A stretch of 64,000 nt of DNA from assembly GCF_023159225.1 (NCBI RefSeq), contig NC_063171.1, positions 4,259,501 to 4,323,500 on the forward strand, in the 5' to 3' direction. Below the pieces are notes generated by a model. That model searched no databases, had not been told where the DNA came from, and saw nothing but the letters and a program-made list of their open reading frames with translations. Origin of the DNA: Perognathus longimembris pacificus. Its lineage: Eukaryota > Chordata > Mammalia > Rodentia > Heteromyidae. Below, piece after piece: positions 35,475-46,367 of the stretch. Positions within the stretch are counted from its first letter, which is position 1. The number at the start of each line of letters is the position of its first letter. Both the position numbers and the translations under genes were made by a program.

Positions 35475-36350
35475 AATTACATCTGCATGTCATGTTGTTT
35501 CCCATCATCTTTGGAATCTGTTGATGGCAGATTCTTAGAAGGAACTAGCTATGTCCTCTCACCTTGGAGTTTCAATATCACCTCAAATTACCTTCTCTAA
35601 AGAGCAATGCCTCTCAAAGTTAATCCATAGACCTAAACCAGCTCACAAACCTTACTGCAAGCTCATAAAAAGACAAACAAAGAATGGGAGATATAGAAAT
35701 AATTGTGATAATTTGACATTACTATGATATGAAAGCACATGATTCTTTTCATTGTTTTTATTTCCATCATAATCAAAGAATTTATCTATGTAAAACTAGA
35801 AAAAAAATTCAAAACTTGATCCTTTATCCCAAATAATTCAGGACACACTGTTTAAAAGGTGCTAAAATACATGCGTGGTACAATTTCACTTTTTTATATA
35901 TGAGATCTTTTCTTGAAACAAAGTTCTTCTGTCAAAGAATGTAGCATTTACTCTATAAACTTTGAATTCAGCACTGATCTGTGCTTTCAGAACTCATGTT
36001 AATTGTTACCACAAAATACTAGGGCTCATCTCACAAACCATAGTCCTAACAGCTATCATCAATTATCCCTTACACTTTGAGGAATTCTCCTACAAACATA
36101 TTGTCTTTAATAGGAGTTCTTATAACCGCTTAGAAATGTGAACAAGATAATCCATAAGCATCGAGAAGTACACAGTCAGTCCTAACAAGTAAAGGATCTA
36201 TTTCTGAGGGTCTAATATTCCTCAGGCTGAATACATTGAATAAAGTCACATGACTATTCTCTTTTAACTTCAGTCACAAATTAAGATGACCCACAGGCTT
36301 GGGTGGAGTTGTGTCCCCAAAACATTGTTTAAGTTTAACCAAGCTGAAGT
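35475..36350. other. Unassigned AT-rich DNA
   Basis: No gene or named repeat supported. Confidence 0.5.
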
Positions 36351-36354
36351 TTAG

Positions 36355-36480
36355 TATTTGTTTGTTCAACAAATATTTACTGAGGGCTTACCATGTACTA
36401 AAATTCTTCTCTACAGGTAAAATAGTAAACCAAACAAATGCAAATCCCTATCCTCATAGAAATTATACCCTTCTGGGGAG
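36355..36480 (-). repeat. L2 LINE fragment
   Basis: Antisense L2 pattern: 'TTCAACAAATATTTACTGAG', 'GGCTTACCATGTACTAAAAT', 'AATCCCTATCCTCATAGAAA'. Confidence 0.75.
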
Positions 36481-36484
36481 CCTT

Positions 36485-37755
36485 CATTCTACCTGAATTG
36501 GTTTTAGAAACACAGATTTGCTTATGCCTCCCCAAACTACCCTTTCACATTCTTCTTTAACTCTCCACTCACTAAATTACAACATTCATATTCATACACA
36601 AAACCCATAAGCCATACAGAATTTTCTATAAAAATTCGTCCCAGGTGTCAAATCAACCAGAAAAGGCTGTTCATGTCTATAATGTGAGAAAACCTGAAAG
36701 GTGAAACAAATACCAAGATACGATTTTGGAGGGAAGAGGGCTGAGGTTCTGTGTCATGAATGTGGCATCATTATGTTAACAATCAGCAAACTGACATTTT
36801 GTGACTCTTCATTCTAAAACAGGTAAAATCTTGCTTATACAGTTCATAGCTCATTATGTCTTTGTATCATCCTTTCTTCACCTTTAGGGAATCATGTCAA
36901 TGATGACAGAATTAGTGTTAATTAAGTCTCATCTTCTGAGATACATATTTAGAAAAAACCCTGTATCTGAAGTAGATTTACCTTAAGTGAATACTTAGTC
37001 CCACAGTTAAACCATTAAGAAACCAAGGTAAGTCCTTGTCTGAACAAAGGCAAAAGTATCTTCAAATGGGAGATATTCTGCATACATTTCTTTATCTTCA
37101 GCTTAGAAACTGCTTAGATATAACCTCACTTTTGTGTGTGCCAAATAAAAACTTTGCAGATGGGAAATAACTAAAGAATGTCTCTACTTGAACTTTCAAC
37201 ATGGCTATAATTACAATGACAAAAGTATCTCATTAATTTCAGGGTAATAATTTTTCATTTCAGGGTGAGTCCATTAATGTACATTTATGGCCAACACTTA
37301 GTAGGGTAGTTTTCATTAAGGACGATTTAAGTATGGAAATGTTTTTCTGAATTGAGATGCATACATAGAATGTAGACATCAACTCATTTATTTGCTCAGT
37401 TTGCTCAGACTGTTTATATATGTGCTTTCCAGAATTTTCAGTCTCAAGTACTCATCAAACATATTTATTCCATCTGGGATTATGTATGACAAATATTATT
37501 TATAAGTTTACACAGTATTGGATTGAACCATGGCTTCCAGAAACATGAGCAGAGAGCCCTTTGCACCTCATTGCATAGGAGATAATGCAATATACATGCT
37601 ATAAAAGGAGAGGAGGAGAGATCAAGAAAGAGACTCAGAGAGCATAAACTCTGAAGTAAGGTAGAAAGAATTTTCTGCAAAGCTTCAGGAGGTTCTCTCA
37701 CTTTTATTTGGCTGTCTCTCAGTCTTCATGTTCTCTGTTTGACACATACATGTAA
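36485..37755. other. Unassigned AT-rich DNA
   Basis: No gene or named repeat supported. Confidence 0.5.
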
Positions 37756-37757
37756 TG

Positions 37758-37975
37758 CTATGGCCCAGGCCTTTAATCCTAGTTACTCAGGAGGCTATCT
37801 AAGGATTGAGCTTTGAGGCTAGCCTGGACAAATAAATCCAAGACTCCTATTTCCAATGAACCAGGAAAAGGCCATAACTCAAAGGCATGGTTCAAATGGC
37901 AGAGTACTAGCAGTGATTGAAAACGCTGAGCAAATGCTTAAGGCCATGAGTTTAAGCACCAGTATGAACATGTAT
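37758..37975 (+). repeat. B1/tRNA-like composite SINE
   Basis: Copy from 'GGCCCAGGCCTTTAATCCTA' through 'GGCATGGTTCAAATGGCAGA' to 'GAGTTTAAGCACCAGTATG'. Its tail runs into the (CA)n tract. Confidence 0.9.
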
Positions 37976-37996
37976 GCACACATGAATGTATGTATG

Positions 37997-37998
<2 letters not shown>

Positions 37999-38030
<32 letters not shown>
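37999..38030. repeat. (CA)n microsatellite in SINE tail
   Basis: About 16 CA units lie ~25 bp beyond the 3' end of the plus-strand SINE. Confidence 0.95.
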
Positions 38031-38034
<4 letters not shown>

Positions 38035-38480
38035 TAATTTAAGCCAGATCTTCTGATATAATCCATGTCTTTAAACAATGCATTCCATTTGTTCCAGATG
38101 GCTAACCAGCTGCAGAATACAGGCCCGGATGATCAGTTCCTACAACTTCCCATTCCTCTGCACACTAAGTTATCTTTGATTCCTAAGGCTTATTCTTCAT
38201 CATTCAATCCCTTGCTACCAATTGAATTTTCATATACTCAATATTATATCCATTTAAATATTTAACTCTTTTCTACAGAGTAAAACTGGCTTGAACCTGC
38301 ATATACAATCCTTTTGAATTGCTTTATGAGAATTTCTGTGTGATATACTCTTTTAGCACTTGCACATAGCAGTGATGTTTATTTTTATACATTGCTAATT
38401 TTAGCACATGGAAGATAGAACTGTGATTCCTTCATTTACTTGTTCACTTATTTTTTCATTTGGCACGTGTTATTGAGTTT
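38035..38480. other. Unassigned DNA
   Basis: No gene or named repeat supported. Confidence 0.5.
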
Positions 38481-38484
38481 CTCT

Positions 38485-38705
38485 TTGTCTTAATCTGTTC
38501 AACTGCTATAACAAAATCCTATAAGCTAGGTGGCTTACAAATGAAAGAAATTTATGTCTCACACTCAGAGAAGCTAGAAGTCCATGACCAAGGCTCTAGC
38601 AGTTTCTCATAAATAGTAAGTACATAGATAGAGTATTCTCTTCTCACTGTGTTTTCACATGGCAGACAGGATAAGGAAGCTCTCTGGGCCTCTTTATCAG
38701 ATTTA
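38485..38705 (-). mobile_element. MaLR (MST-like) LTR, first part
   Basis: Antisense LTR pattern: 'CTGCTATAACAAAATCCTAT', 'TAGGTGGCTTACAAATGAAA', 'TTTCACATGGCAGACAGG', 'GAAGCTCTCTGGGCCTCTTT'. It continues at 38873 after an insertion. Confidence 0.65.
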
Positions 38706-38708
38706 AGT

Positions 38709-38872
38709 ATTGTACACAGGAATTTCAATTCAACACCTCAATTTAAAAGTATAATTCATCTTGATCAATGTCACCTCTTGCATAGTTTTCTTTTATCTCT
38801 CCTAAGTCCCAACCATACCTTCAAGTTACCTAGTTCCAGTTGCAATGTGTACATTGAATATTATAATGTATG
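38709..38872 (-). repeat. Family X repeat, copy 3, inside a MaLR LTR
   Basis: Its reverse complement matches copy 2: 'GGAACTAGGTAACTTGAAGG', 'TTGATCAAGATGAATTATAC', 'GAGGTGTTGAATTGAAATTC'. It splits the MaLR LTR, so family X was mobile after that LTR was in place. Confidence 0.7.
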
Positions 38873-38990
38873 CATGCTCTAATCTCATCCACGAGGGCTC
38901 TGTTCTTATGACCTAATCATCATTGAAAGGCTCCATTTATTAATACTCTGATAGAGTCATAGGTTTCAACATATGGGTTTGATGGTGAAA
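38873..38990 (-). mobile_element. MaLR (MST-like) LTR, second part
   Basis: This resumes the LTR interrupted at 38705: 'CTAATCTCATCCACGAGGGC', 'TTCTTATGACCTAATCATC', 'AGGTTTCAACATATGGGTTT'. Confidence 0.65.
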
Positions 38991-39059
38991 AAGTGAGAAA
39001 GACAGTATTTCTACTCACACACCCTTGGTACATTTGTACCACCTAAGACATAATAGTGA

Positions 39060-39400
39060 AAAAACTAGACTTTGTGGAATATACAGGCTTAGGGACAAGA
39101 CAGACATTACAATATGCAATCAGAGAAACCTTTGTGTAATTACAAAGTACATATGGGGTATCAAGTGAAGATGAAAGGTGGTATTAGGAAAGACCATCAG
39201 TGAAGCTTATTGAGAGAAGGGCAGGCAAGTGATGGATTGCTTGAAGAAGTGACATTCAGTCTGAAATCTCCGGAAGGAAATAAGCTATTCAAGAATAAAC
39301 ATGAACAAGAATGATCAAAGCAGTGGTGATGTAAGTGTAGGAGGTAGTATGCACTCAAACTAGAGAAATACAAAAACAGCTGGACCTTCCTTAAGGAGAT
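39060..39400 (-). repeat. Probable L2-related relic
   Basis: The pattern resembles the antisense of an old mammalian LINE: 'ACAGACATTACAATATGCAA', 'GAAGAAGTGACATTCAGTCT', 'GAAATCTCCGGAAGGAAATA'. The family assignment is tentative. Confidence 0.45.
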
Positions 39401-39472
39401 GTGTTAAGGATGGTGGATTTGTGCTGAGTGCCACTATAAGTTTTCAATATTTTAAGTAAAGCAGCAGTGTGG

Positions 39473-39885
39473 CATCGGGGTGTGGTGGGTCACTCCTATT
39501 ATTCTAGTTACCTAAGAAACAGCGATCAGGAGGCTTGTGGTTTGAGATCAACTCAGGCAAAACTTTGGAGGACTTCTCAATCAACACTTGGGTCCTGTGG
39601 AACAAGCCTGCCATCCTAACTGTATGGGAGGCTGGGAACAGGAGAGTTGCAGTTCCAGAGCAGCCAGACCAAAGAATATGCTCATGAAACTCTATGTCAT
39701 GATGCTTGGCATGTTGGGTTGTGCCTGTCAACTCAGCTATGGTAGAGTTTGAAACTGGACAGTCACAGTCCATGTACCTCCTATCTCAAAATAACCAGAG
39801 TGAAAAAGAGCAAAAACATGGCTTAGTGCTAGAACATTTGCTGAGAAAGTAGTAGGCCCTGAGTTCAGACCCCAGTAGAATTAAA
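39473..39885 (+). repeat. B1-B1-B1-ID composite repeat
   Basis: Three successive 7SL/B1-like monomers (about 39473-39590, 39595-39700, 39706-39800) precede an ID-like tail ('ACATGGCTTAGTGCTAGAAC', 'GGCCCTGAGTTCAGACCCC') ending A-rich. All units are on the plus strand. It is either one trimeric/tetrameric element or SINEs inserted head to tail into each other's A-rich ends. Confidence 0.55.
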
Positions 39886-39889
39886 ATAA

Positions 39890-40170
39890 TAATGACAATA
39901 ATAAAGCAACATGTCAAGAATAACTTTTCATATATTAACCGGTTTTCTTGACTTTTACTGGAGGTATCTTTATGTCAAATATTTATTTTATTTGAGTTAT
40001 AATGGCATTGAAAATTCTGTGAAATATTTTTTCTGGAGCCTTAGAGAATATTTGTTTTGATGCAGATTATCTGGCATATGTTTATATAGCTTGAGAAATA
40101 GTATGTCTAAATATGAACCAAACCAAGTCAAACATGGCTAAGAGATTGAAAAAATTGCCATGTGCCTTTA
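39890..40170. other. Unassigned AT-rich DNA
   Basis: No gene or named repeat supported. Confidence 0.45.
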
Positions 40171-40172
40171 TT

Positions 40173-40173
<1 letters not shown>

Positions 40174-40205
<32 letters not shown>

Positions 40206-40234
40206 GCGTGTGTGCGCGCATGTGTGTGCATGTA
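40174..40234. repeat. (GT)n/(GTAT)n microsatellite
   Basis: GT units with GTATGT and GCGC variants abut the 3' end of the next minus-strand SINE. Confidence 0.95.
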
Positions 40235-40235
40235 T

Positions 40236-40441
40236 GCTGGTATTGAACTTGGACTCATGGCCTCATGTTTTCCTTTAGTTTTTTCACTCAAATATGGCAC
40301 TCCACCACATAAGCCACATTTTCTAGCATTTTACTGATTAATCGGAGGTCAGAGTCTCTTTGTCTGCCAGAGCTAGCTTCAAACCACTATTCTCAAGTCT
40401 CAGACTCTTGAGGAATTAGGATTACAGGTGTGAGCCACAGT
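40236..40441 (-). repeat. B1/tRNA-like composite SINE
   Basis: Antisense copy from 'GCTGGTATTGAACTTGGACT' to 'TTAGGATTACAGGTGTGAGC', with its tail at the (GT)n tract. Confidence 0.9.
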
Positions 40442-40444
40442 TAT

Positions 40445-41125
40445 CCAGAATATGCCTCCTTTTTATGTGATCTTCTCCACAATATGCAATGATACAATGC
40501 TGCTCTGTTGAAGCTACCATTTTCATAAAACACCCAACATAGTTCAATACTCAAATGTTCCATGTTTAATAATTCCATTACCAAATATATTTTCCCAAAG
40601 ATGTTAAAGTTATCTACTATCCATTCATATACATACTATATTTCACACATCAATAAAAGTCACCAGGCAACGATTACCTACATGATTCTTGAAAAATGCA
40701 AGCCCTAGAGAAAATTATTCCAAACTGGAAGCACATTCTACTACCCTGATTTCAACATCAGTAAGACAGAAGTGATAAATGAGTTAGCATGACCCAATAT
40801 CAATAAATACTTTGTCCACATGGGTCTTATCCAAACCATTTTAAACTTTTTGAGGAGAAAAAAAATAGACCAGTGGCAGAGATCCTGGAAAACTAGAACC
40901 ATTTAGAAGAGCTCAAAGACCTATAATTACAATAACACATAAAAAGAACAAAGTTGGCAAGATTAGGAGATCAGACTAATAAGTATGAACAAAGTTAGAT
41001 TGATGGGTATCTTGAATAAATTCTTGTTGAAATAAAGGTGCAGATTTTTTTTGATGATTCGATATATGACATATTATATATTTCAGCTGACTTATAAACT
41101 GATCCTGTTCTTAATCAATCTTGGA
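40445..41125. other. Unassigned AT-rich DNA
   Basis: No gene or named repeat supported. Confidence 0.5.
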
Positions 41126-41130
41126 TTATA

Positions 41131-41528
41131 TGTCAGTTCTCCTGACATGAAAGAAATACTCCATTTAATTCCCTGGTCCCTCTCCATAACTCTCAACTTT
41201 TTACCTTGTGCCCTAGGAAAGCATTTATAAGGTGAGCTAACTTGCTGGATTGTATCAATGGATCCATGTCTCTAACCCCCAGTAGGTTTGGCTGGCAGGC
41301 AAGGAGTGGGGAGAAATCATAGCTGATCATCCTCTGTTTCTCACAAGGTCACCTTCTCACTGTCGACTGCTCTCTGAGGGTCCCTGAACGTTGTCCAGAG
41401 CTTAGATTTCACTGTCTCCAGTTTTCAATACTAACTCTTGTGTTTCACTACCAACCCACCACTCCTACCTTTGTAAATAAACTCTTCTTAATTTATTCTA
41501 ATTTGACTGTAATATTTATTCCCTTTGA
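41131..41528 (+). mobile_element. Possible LTR relic (low confidence)
   Basis: More GC-rich than its surroundings. It has a TTTATAAGG promoter-like box near 41225 and an AATAAA signal near 41476, followed by a T-rich stretch and a possible CA end. No target duplications or inverted termini were confirmed. Confidence 0.3.
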
Positions 41529-41573
41529 AACACTGCTTGTTCCCCCTAATTCCTCACAAACTTTGTTTCTACT

Positions 41574-41755
41574 AGAGAGAAAGAAAGAGGAAGGAAGGGA
41601 GGGAGGAAGGGAATGAGAGGAGGGAAAAAAGGAAGGGGGAAAGGAAGAAAGAATGAAAGAAAGAGAGAGAGGAAGGAATGAAGGGGGATGGAGGGAGGAA
41701 GAAGGGAAGAAGGAAGGAAGGAAGGAAGGAAGGAAGGAAGGAAGGAAGGAAGGCT
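41574..41755. repeat. Purine (GAAG/GGAA)n microsatellite
   Basis: An all-purine imperfect tract ends in ~11 clean GGAA units. The minus-strand frames it opens are Ser/Phe/Leu/Pro repeats and not genes. Confidence 0.95.
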
Positions 41756-41991
41756 TTTAAGAATATGACGCCTTGCATAAGTGTTAGAACTTGAATTACC
41801 ATTATTTTTGCCTATTTCCACAATACAAACCTGATTTAATATTGTACAATGTACTACTGTACTTGTCACTATAATAAAGGAAAAAAATCATACAATCTTC
41901 CCAGTAAATGTAGAGATAGCATTTATTAACATAAAGTCCCTATTCAAAAATAAAGCCCTTGATCAACTAGGAAATAAAGGAGACATTCTTT

Positions 41992-42527
41992 TTAAAAAAA
42001 ATTTTTATTGTCAAACTGATGTACAGAGAGGTTACAGTTTCATACGTTAGGCATTGGATACATTTCTTGTACTGTTTGTTACCTCCTCTCTCATTCCCCC
42101 CACCCCCTACCCCTTTCCCCCCCATGAGTTATTCAGTTCATTTACACCAAACAGTTTTGCAAGTATTGCTTTTGTAGTCGTCTGTCTCTCTACCCTGTGT
42201 CTCTCGATCTTGGTATTCACTTTCAGTTTCCCAGCTCCAACACCAGTATACACGGTCTCCAATGTACTCAGATAAGATACAGAGATAGTGCAGGTACACC
42301 ACAGGAAGGGGATACAAGAAGATCATCAATAAAGAAGCTACGGTTACACATAGCACATTGAAAGTAGTTACAACAGTGATATAACCATCGTTTCCATAAC
42401 ATGAAGTTCATTTAACTTAGCATCATCTTATGTGTTCATAAGGGTATAGCTATTGGGCTCTTGTGATCCTCTGCTGTGACTTGCATAAACCTGTGCTAAT
42501 TATTCCCTATGAAGGAGATCATAGAGT
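41992..42527 (-). mobile_element. 5'-truncated L1 (3' UTR only)
   Basis: The plus strand begins with A/T runs, then 'TTTTTATTGTCAAACTGATG', 'TACAGAGAGGTTACAGTTTC', a C-rich tract (~42096-42123) and the rest of the 3' UTR. The same family is seen at 29138, 44297, 45083 and 51430. CATTCTTT flanks it at 41984-41991 and 42528-42535, a probable short TSD. Confidence 0.87.
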
Positions 42528-42559
42528 CATTCTTTAACCAATTAATTCTTGTATTCCAA

Positions 42560-42770
42560 AAATCACAGTGCCAGGCATTGGCCTAACTTGTTATTCCTTT
42601 CTTTCTTATAGCTCTATGACACAAGTACCATTGTTGCTATTACACTCTAGAGAAAATAATTGAATCACAGAAGGGCTAAGTCATTTGTTACAGAGATTTA
42701 CCTAATATTGGCAGTGAAATAACTTGAGTCTACTGGGTAATTTCGAATTTACTCTCAGAACTACTGTGCT
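42560..42770 (+). repeat. MIR SINE
   Basis: MIR-like order: 'GCCAGGCATTGGCCTAACTT', 'AGCTCTATGACACAAGTACC', 'TTGAATCACAGAAGGGCTAA', 'TTGAGTCTACTGGG'. Confidence 0.65.
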
Positions 42771-43169
42771 ACGTTTCAAGAAATACCAGTCTCTTTATTT
42801 TCTTGAAGTAAATTAAAATTGTTCCTTGAGTTCACAGACCATTGAAAACTCCATATCAGTCATTACTGAAACACCAAATCAAACATTTGCAGTTCCACAG
42901 GTGGTGGGGTGGGGTGCGGCTGGGGGTGGGAGGGTATCCAGGCAGGATATATCCTGTATATCCTAGGCGAGCACTTTCTTGCTCTGAATTTTACTCTAAA
43001 ATAGCATCTTAGTAGGTATATTGTCTCCAAAGGACCACCTACTTGGATGCTGAGAAATGTTGTTTTAGTCACATTTACAGAGAATGTCTTCTTCTCTAGG
43101 CAAATGCAAGAATCCCAGAGGTACCATGTAAAAGATCTGGGCATGGCCCCTTTATCTACCTTGGGCTGT

Positions 43170-43535
43170 TGTTCAAACTGGTCGACACAGTGTAATCCTC
43201 ACTAGTCCTGCCTGGGCACTGTGGGATGGAAGCTTTGCCATGTGGCCACCAAGCCCAAGCCCAGAAGTTAGTTCCAGGATGCAGCATCACAGAGCCTGGC
43301 CCAGGCCTTCAAAACCATCCTTCACCAGGTCCACTCAGTTCCTCAATGTCCCTGAAGCCCAGCAAGCCCACAGAGTGCCACTGCCCTGAACCTTCCCCTG
43401 TGTAATTGTCACAACCCTTTTCCTCTGAGCAGCACTCACTGCCTGCAGGCTTTTCCCCTCCTTAGGTGACTCAATTCTACTGCTCCTTGAACCTACTTTT
43501 AATAAACACTCTCAGTAGGCATTGTCATTTCTCTG
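43170..43535 (+). other. GC-rich unidentified block ending in AATAAA
   Basis: A CT/GC-rich block, clearly richer than its flanks, holds one AATAAA at about 43499 but has no poly(A) tail behind it. A 51-codon frame from 43229 to a stop at ~43385 has no recognised similarity. It could be an LTR, a 3' UTR-type retrocopy or old unique DNA. I could not find terminal repeats. Confidence 0.35.
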
Positions 43536-43892
43536 GCATTTTTTTTCTTCTGGTTCTGCCACATGAAACTCATTATTAATTTGCTTCAGTAAGAAGAAAA
43601 ATGACTTGGCCACTTCTATGGAATCTAAACAGGAAAATTACCTTTAGCAAGAGAACAAAGGACAGATTAATATCTCCATAAATTATCCCACCCCAAATAT
43701 GCATTTACAGAAAACATATTCTGCATAGATAGATCTTAAAATGTTAATTGTGTATATCAAAAATTCATGATATTTAAATAGCTTTTTTCTCCTCCTGCTC
43801 TCTCTTCCCCCCATATTTTCTTTTTCTTTTATCCATACTTTCCTTTTATCCATTGTAGATGTATGCATATATATTTGTAATTTTTCAGGTGT

Positions 43893-44112
43893 GTGCTAGT
43901 CCTGGGGCTTGAACTCAGGGCCTGGGTACTATCCCTGGCATTTTTGTGCTCAAAGCTGGTGCTTTACCATTTGAGCCACAGCTCCACTTCTGGTTTTTCT
44001 GTCAGTTAATTGGAACTGAGAGTCTCACAAATTTTTCTGCCTTGTTTGAACCACGATCTTCAGGTCTCAGCCTCCTGAGTAGCTAGCATTATAGGCATAA
44101 GCCACCAGCTAC
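43893..44112 (-). repeat. B1/tRNA-like composite SINE
   Basis: Antisense full-length copy from 'GCTAGTCCTGGGGCTTGAAC' through 'CAGTTAATTGGAACTGAGAG' to 'GCATTATAGGCATAAGCCAC'. Confidence 0.92.
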
Positions 44113-44234
44113 TTGCAATTTTTGAGATGACAATCAATTGCTCATTTTGTGGGATTAAAAATAATTTCAATTTTCCCCCTCATTTAATAATTCTAAGGCT
44201 TTCAGTTTGAAGCACTCTAGCATGTCCTGAAGTG

Positions 44235-44447
44235 TACATGGTTTATGATTTCAGTAAATCTTCATTGCATATGCCAGCCTCTATTTTAACATTTTATTTG
44301 TTTTTTTTTCAAATTTTTATTATCAAACTGATGTACAGAGAGCTTACAGTTACATTACTTGTACTGTTTGTTACCTCGTCCCTCATACATGGTTTATGAT
44401 TTCAGTAAATCTTCATTGCAAATGCCAGCCTCTGTTTTAACATTTTA
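44235..44447 (-). mobile_element. 89-bp L1 3' end within a 62-bp direct duplication
   Basis: 44235-44296 and 44386-44447 are direct repeats, identical at about 60 of 62 positions. Between them (44297-44385) lies only the terminal L1 3' UTR in antisense ('TTTTATTATCAAACTGATG', 'TACAGAGAGCTTACAGTTAC') with a poly(T) start. The layout is an L1 insertion with an exceptionally long target-site duplication. Confidence 0.88.
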
Positions 44448-44449
44448 AA

Positions 44450-44840
44450 ACCTTTAAGGAAAAGAGAACATTCCAGGGGGAGGGAGAGAGTACAAAATGA
44501 CCACCCACTCCCTGAGAAAATGTAAAATGCTAGTCACATCTGCAGAGTCTCCATTCAAAGAAAACCGAAACCACTGGAAGTTACTCTATTTGGCCTCAAT
44601 CACTCTTTGAGATGAAAGCATTTTTACAATAATCCAAAAATTTAGAGGAACTGCAGAAACAATGGACAGAGTGCTGTGGTAGCTCTAGTCTATTTTGTAT
44701 CACTTCCAATGATATCCATGACAAGCCACAGTTTGACGAGTGAGATTAAAATTTATCTCCCAGCTATTCAACTCCAGCACATTTTGGGTTTTGTGACCAG
44801 TTTTCCAGTTAGCTATGCTTCCTGACACTGAAGGTTATAC
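44450..44840. other. Unassigned DNA
   Basis: No gene or named repeat supported. Confidence 0.5.
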
Positions 44841-44847
44841 ACTCTGT

Positions 44848-44870
44848 GGTGTGTGTGTGTGTGTGTATGT

Positions 44871-44908
<38 letters not shown>
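44848..44908. repeat. (GT)n microsatellite
   Basis: GT repeats carry single GTATGT and GTGAGT variants. No SINE is adjacent here. Confidence 0.95.
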
Positions 44909-44910
<2 letters not shown>

Positions 44911-45082
44911 CTGCAGAAAAGGAAAACAGACCACCCCAGAACATTTCTAATATATTTTGTGGGCACAAATAGTTTTTCCAGAAGTTGGTGGATAAAAAAT
45001 TATAATAGTAAGTGCTAGAATTTTCCATTTTTAGTGCTTTTCCTAATAAGAATAAAAAACAAAGTTTTTATGAATTGTGTTG

Positions 45083-45365
45083 CCAAACTAGGGAAGGGAA
45101 AGGGAATATCAAAATGTAGAGACAAAGGATGAAAGGACAAACCAATGCAACAACAATACTTACAAAACTACATGGTGTAAACCAACTGCACAACTCATGG
45201 GAGGAGAAGGAAATGGAGAGAGGGAAGGCTGGGGGAGGGGGAATGAGGAAGGAGGTAACAAGTTGGATAAGAAAAGTATGCACTGTCTTATGTATGAAAC
45301 TGTAACCCCTCTGTACAGCACTAAAAAGAAATGGAAAAAACCAAACAACAACAACAACAAAAAAA
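45083..45365 (+). mobile_element. 5'-truncated L1 (3' UTR only), 10-bp TSDs
   Basis: AATTGTGTTG flanks it at 45073-45082 and 45366-45375. The body is the sense L1 3' UTR: 'GGGAATATCAAAATG', 'AATACTTACAAAACTACATG', a G-rich purine tract (45197-45260), 'TATGAAACTGTAACCCCTCT', then an (AAC)n/poly(A) tail. Confidence 0.92.
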
Positions 45366-45631
45366 AATTGTGTTGTCTTCCTAAGAAAAATTTTGAATCA
45401 GCTAGCTTATAAACATAGCTGAGTAGCGAAGCACTGATTAGAATTCTCATATAGGTTGGAGGCTGAAGGATGCTTCACAGCCATTCATCATTGATACTGA
45501 CATGAGTTAATCAGATTCACCAGTTGCTTCTGCTCTAGGTTTTCACTTACATACTTCACTGTAATTTTAATACTTGCATATACTTAGGATCTTAAAGACT
45601 AAAGAGACTCATGTTTGAAGCAATTATCTTT

Positions 45632-46367
45632 TTTTTCAAACACAGCATTTTTAATTTACATGTACTTATAGGAGTCTGTGTGAAATAATTTATAAAGTGG
45701 GTTCCTTTATCACTGAGTTTTCAAACTATTGTTCTAATACAATAGTTGTTGTTGTCTCCATTCAACTGCTTGTCTGGTTTTTTAGATGTTGGTCCATATA
45801 CCAAAAATATGACCTTAAGGCACTCAACTGAGTTGCCTCTAGTACATTCACAAAGTTGTGATCAGCACCATCTAATTCCTGTTTATCTTATTTTTTATTA
45901 TTTAAAAAGTGGAAAATACTATCTTCATTGATAAATATCATTTGGTCCTTCTGTAGTTCTTTTGCAGAAAGATGATGGGTCCATAATTTTCAAATGATGA
46001 TAGGACTGTATCAACCAAAGAGTTTCCATAACAGTTTCCATAACAGCAGCAATTTCCTTGAACTGTCTGTAAAAATTCTGAAACTGAGGAATTATCATTT
46101 CAAAGGACTTGTTCTTTACTTGGCCGGAATGATCTGCCACTTTTAGCATTACTGCAATGTAAGGATACTTAAGTGATCTGCAACTTTCCAAGCTCACAGA
46201 CATGCCAAGTTTCTACTGAAAATCTATAAGTTGGCTGGTGACTTCGGACTTAGCATCAAGGACCGGCTCAGTGGCCCTGGACCCCTCCATGGCTCCAGCA
46301 CAGGGCCCTGTGGTGGTCCCAGGTGGATACGCCCCACCTCAGCACTTCTGCTTCCACTTCTGCCCTC
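45632..46367 (-). pseudogene. COMMD6: Processed COMMD6 pseudogene
   Basis: This is a retrocopy of the mRNA for COMMD6, a small COMM-domain protein of the COMMD (Commander-associated) family. Read on the minus strand, an ATG lies at 46290 and the frame carries CRSLKYPY, VMLKVADHSGQV and QFQNFYRQFKEIAA, matching my memory of the COMM domain of the ~85-residue mammalian protein. There is no intron. A short 5' UTR precedes the ATG, and an ATTAAA signal with a short A run ends the copy. TGAAGCAATTATCTTT duplicates (45616-45631, 46368-46383) show L1-mediated insertion. It is disabled: a TAG stop (46213-46215) replaces the expected Trp codon in the N-terminal third. A 12-bp tandem duplication (46021-46044) lies at the codons for the C-terminus, where the normal stop is lost, so the downstream open frame (46203-45925) runs into former 3' UTR. 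No promoter is evident. Confidence 0.93.

Noticed and set aside
41546..41869. 107-codon frame on the minus strand
   Set aside because: It reads through the purine microsatellite. The composition is purely that of the repeat.
45925..46203. Possible intact short COMMD6-like gene
   Set aside because: The frame starts at an internal Met after a premature stop and runs into former 3' UTR. TSDs and lack of introns show a retrocopy.
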